Positions 63,032 through 64,000 of a DNA stretch of 64,000 nucleotides are shown one piece after another; position 1 is the stretch's first letter; every line of letters begins with the position of its first letter. The notes beneath the pieces are model-generated. The model did no database searches, had not been told where the DNA came from, and saw nothing but the letters and a program-made list of their open reading frames with translations. A program made the translations under genes and the position numbers. The stretch is from assembly GCA_945860295.1 (NCBI GenBank), contig CAMAQH010000011.1:59442-123441 (forward strand), given 5' to 3'. The DNA is from Prosthecobacter debontii (GTDB taxonomy: Bacteria > Verrucomicrobiota > Verrucomicrobiia > Verrucomicrobiales > Verrucomicrobiaceae).

Positions 63032-63913
63032 TTAGACTTTGGGTTTGACTGGCGCGGCGGCGGTGGGCGGTGAGACTTTACCACGATACTTTTCAAAAAG
63101 GGCGAGATCGAGCTGGCCGCGACCAGGGATGGGCAGCTTGCCGACACGTATCTTGTAGTCTCCTTCAGCTCGGCCTGCGCCGTTGTTATACGCTGCCTGT
63201 CCGTCATCACGGATGAGGTAAAGAATGAGGGCGTTTTTGTCCTTGGCCACTTCGGTGAGAAAGTGATTGTAGGCAGCATCTGCGACGATGACTTCGGCTG
63301 TAGCGCTGAGGCGATAGTCAGCGCCCCAAGCGCCGAGTATCTTGAGTGCTCCTGTGGCGCATTCGACAAAATAGACCTTGGTCGTATCAGGCATTCCTGT
63401 GCCGGAAGGCTGGACGACGACGGGCGGCACTTTCTTGTCGGCGGGAATCTGACGCTTTTTGATTTCGGCTATAAGATCAATGATGATCTTTTTGCTATCA
63501 TCTTGCTGTTTCTTCAGGCCATCGATCTCGGTGAGCAGGTCATCGAGTTCCTTTTGAAGCTTGGTGGCGATAAGCTTGTTTTGCTCCTGAAGTTCTTTGG
63601 AGGAGCTGAGCAGTTTGCGGAATTTTAAATAGCGCTGCTCCTTGTCTTCAATCTCAGCTTTGAGCTTCTCTAGCTCGGCGATTTTTTCTTTGAGGATGAC
63701 GTCTAGCTTCTCCCGCTCAGCGAGCTCCTTCTTCATGCGCTTGTGCTCCTGAGCCATCTGCACTTCCTCAGGCGTTCGACCATTGGTCTGCTGGGACTGT
63801 GAGACGCACAGCACGACGATGATGAGGATGAGTACCCCGATGAGGGAGCACAAGATGTCCAAAAACGGGACCAGTAGAATCTCGTCTTTGGCACTGTGGC
63901 GGCGCTTTGCCAT
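63032..63913 (-). CDS. ExbD/TolR-like membrane protein with a coiled coil
   Basis: 293 residues. The N-terminus is MAKRRHSAKDEILLVPFLDI then LCSLIGVLILIIVVLCVSQS; Asp19 again fits the conserved Asp of ExbD/MotB helices. A long coiled coil runs over residues about 50-160 (MKKELAEREKLDVILKEKIA, LQKELDDLLTEIDGLKKQQD). The C-terminal domain ends with GEYKIRVGKLPIPGRGQLDL-like sequence (read EGDYKIRVGKLPIPGRGQLD). It lies 18 bases before the second ExbD-like gene and 37 bases after the end of the upstream partial gene, so the three form one operon. Confidence 0.82.
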   Translation of the reverse strand: MAKRRHSAKDEILLVPFLDILCSLIGVLILIIVVLCVSQSQQTNGRTPEEVQMAQEHKRMKKELAEREKLDVILKEKIAELEKLKAEIEDKEQRYLKFRKLLSSSKELQEQNKLIATKLQKELDDLLTEIDGLKKQQDDSKKIIIDLIAEIKKRQIPADKKVPPVVVQPSGTGMPDTTKVYFVECATGALKILGAWGADYRLSATAEVIVADAAYNHFLTEVAKDKNALILYLIRDDGQAAYNNGAGRAEGDYKIRVGKLPIPGRGQLDLALFEKYRGKVSPPTAAAPVKPKV

Positions 63914-63950
63914 GAGAAGTCAGTGGTGAGGAATGCGGGGAGGTGAGGGG

Positions 63951-64000
63951 TTATTCACCACGGCTAAACCAGACTTTCTTTTTGACCTGATGAATAATGA
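63951..64000 (-). CDS. C-terminal end of an upstream gene (partial), perhaps MotA/TolQ/ExbB
   Basis: The last 16 codons of a frame entering from beyond the window read IIHQVKKKVWFSRGE and a TAA stop. It is too short to classify. Its position immediately before two ExbD-like genes makes a MotA/TolQ/ExbB proton channel the best guess. Confidence 0.4.
   Translation of the reverse strand, partial: IIHQVKKKVWFSRGE

Noticed and set aside
1..64000. tRNA, rRNA, CRISPR arrays, transposases, integrases, restriction-modification genes
   Set aside because: Looked for in gaps and frames; none found. The gaps are short, mostly below 300 bases.

Overview
The window looks like chromosomal DNA from a member of the Planctomycetota-Verrucomicrobiota-Chlamydiota group, most likely a Verrucomicrobium/Prosthecobacter-like verrucomicrobium. 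The evidence is five complete DUF1501 proteins, three PSCyt/DUF1549/DUF1553 proteins, an ECF-type sigma factor next to a FecR-LamG protein, Tat-exported Gfo/Idh/MocA oxidoreductases, a YHYH protein, a PL10 pectate lyase and a GH32 fructanase. A planctomycete is the main alternative. No rRNA, tRNA, CRISPR array, transposase or phage gene was found. Most gene starts lack a strong Shine-Dalgarno sequence.

Region 1-8.4 kb: a minus-strand run reads xylose-isomerase-like protein, class I aldolase, Gfo/Idh dehydrogenase, PfkB kinase, GntR/FCD regulator, DUF1501 protein, PSCyt protein (cut by the window edge). A divergent AraC-type regulator faces it. This looks like a sugar isomerase/kinase/aldolase catabolic operon joined to a surface DUF1501/PSCyt pair. 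Region 8.4-17.6 kb is mostly housekeeping: clpP with a strong terminator, a lone DUF1501 gene, selO, an algD-like GDP-mannose dehydrogenase, ruvX, truA, a low-complexity secreted protein and a 2-oxoacid dehydrogenase E2.

Region 17.6-25.9 kb is a fructan locus: GH32 hydrolase, sugar-porter MFS, then a PSCyt/DUF1501 pair. It is littered with truncated gene tails (an SDR tail, a DUF1501 tail, and a tail overlapping the GH32 start). Region 25.9-34.4 kb is a compact run: PSCyt, DUF1501, sigma factor, FecR-LamG, SMP-30 lactonase, Gfo/Idh, with several ATGA overlaps. Region 34.4-41.1 kb has ychF, a Tat-exported Gfo/Idh, a nucleotidyltransferase plus small-protein pair, a PL10 pectate lyase and a decayed PSCyt/DUF1501 pair.

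Region 41.1-52.9 kb carries a methyltransferase/glycosyltransferase pair, two large convergent proteins of unknown function (one perhaps a degenerate CHAT protein), a beta-CASP nuclease beside RNase R, a di-haem cytochrome c peroxidase and a lipocalin. Region 52.9-64 kb has a YHYH protein, a Trx7/PDZ-like remnant, a serine hydrolase-NamZ fusion, nadC, an azurin-like membrane protein, a YmdB-like phosphodiesterase followed by a Kef fragment, and a TolQ/ExbD-like operon ending in DUF1501.

Overall theme: DUF1501/PSCyt pairs sit repeatedly beside carbohydrate genes and show births and deaths: five complete DUF1501 genes, three PSCyt genes and at least three remnants in 64 kb. All functional assignments come from reading motifs and recalled family patterns; no database search was run.
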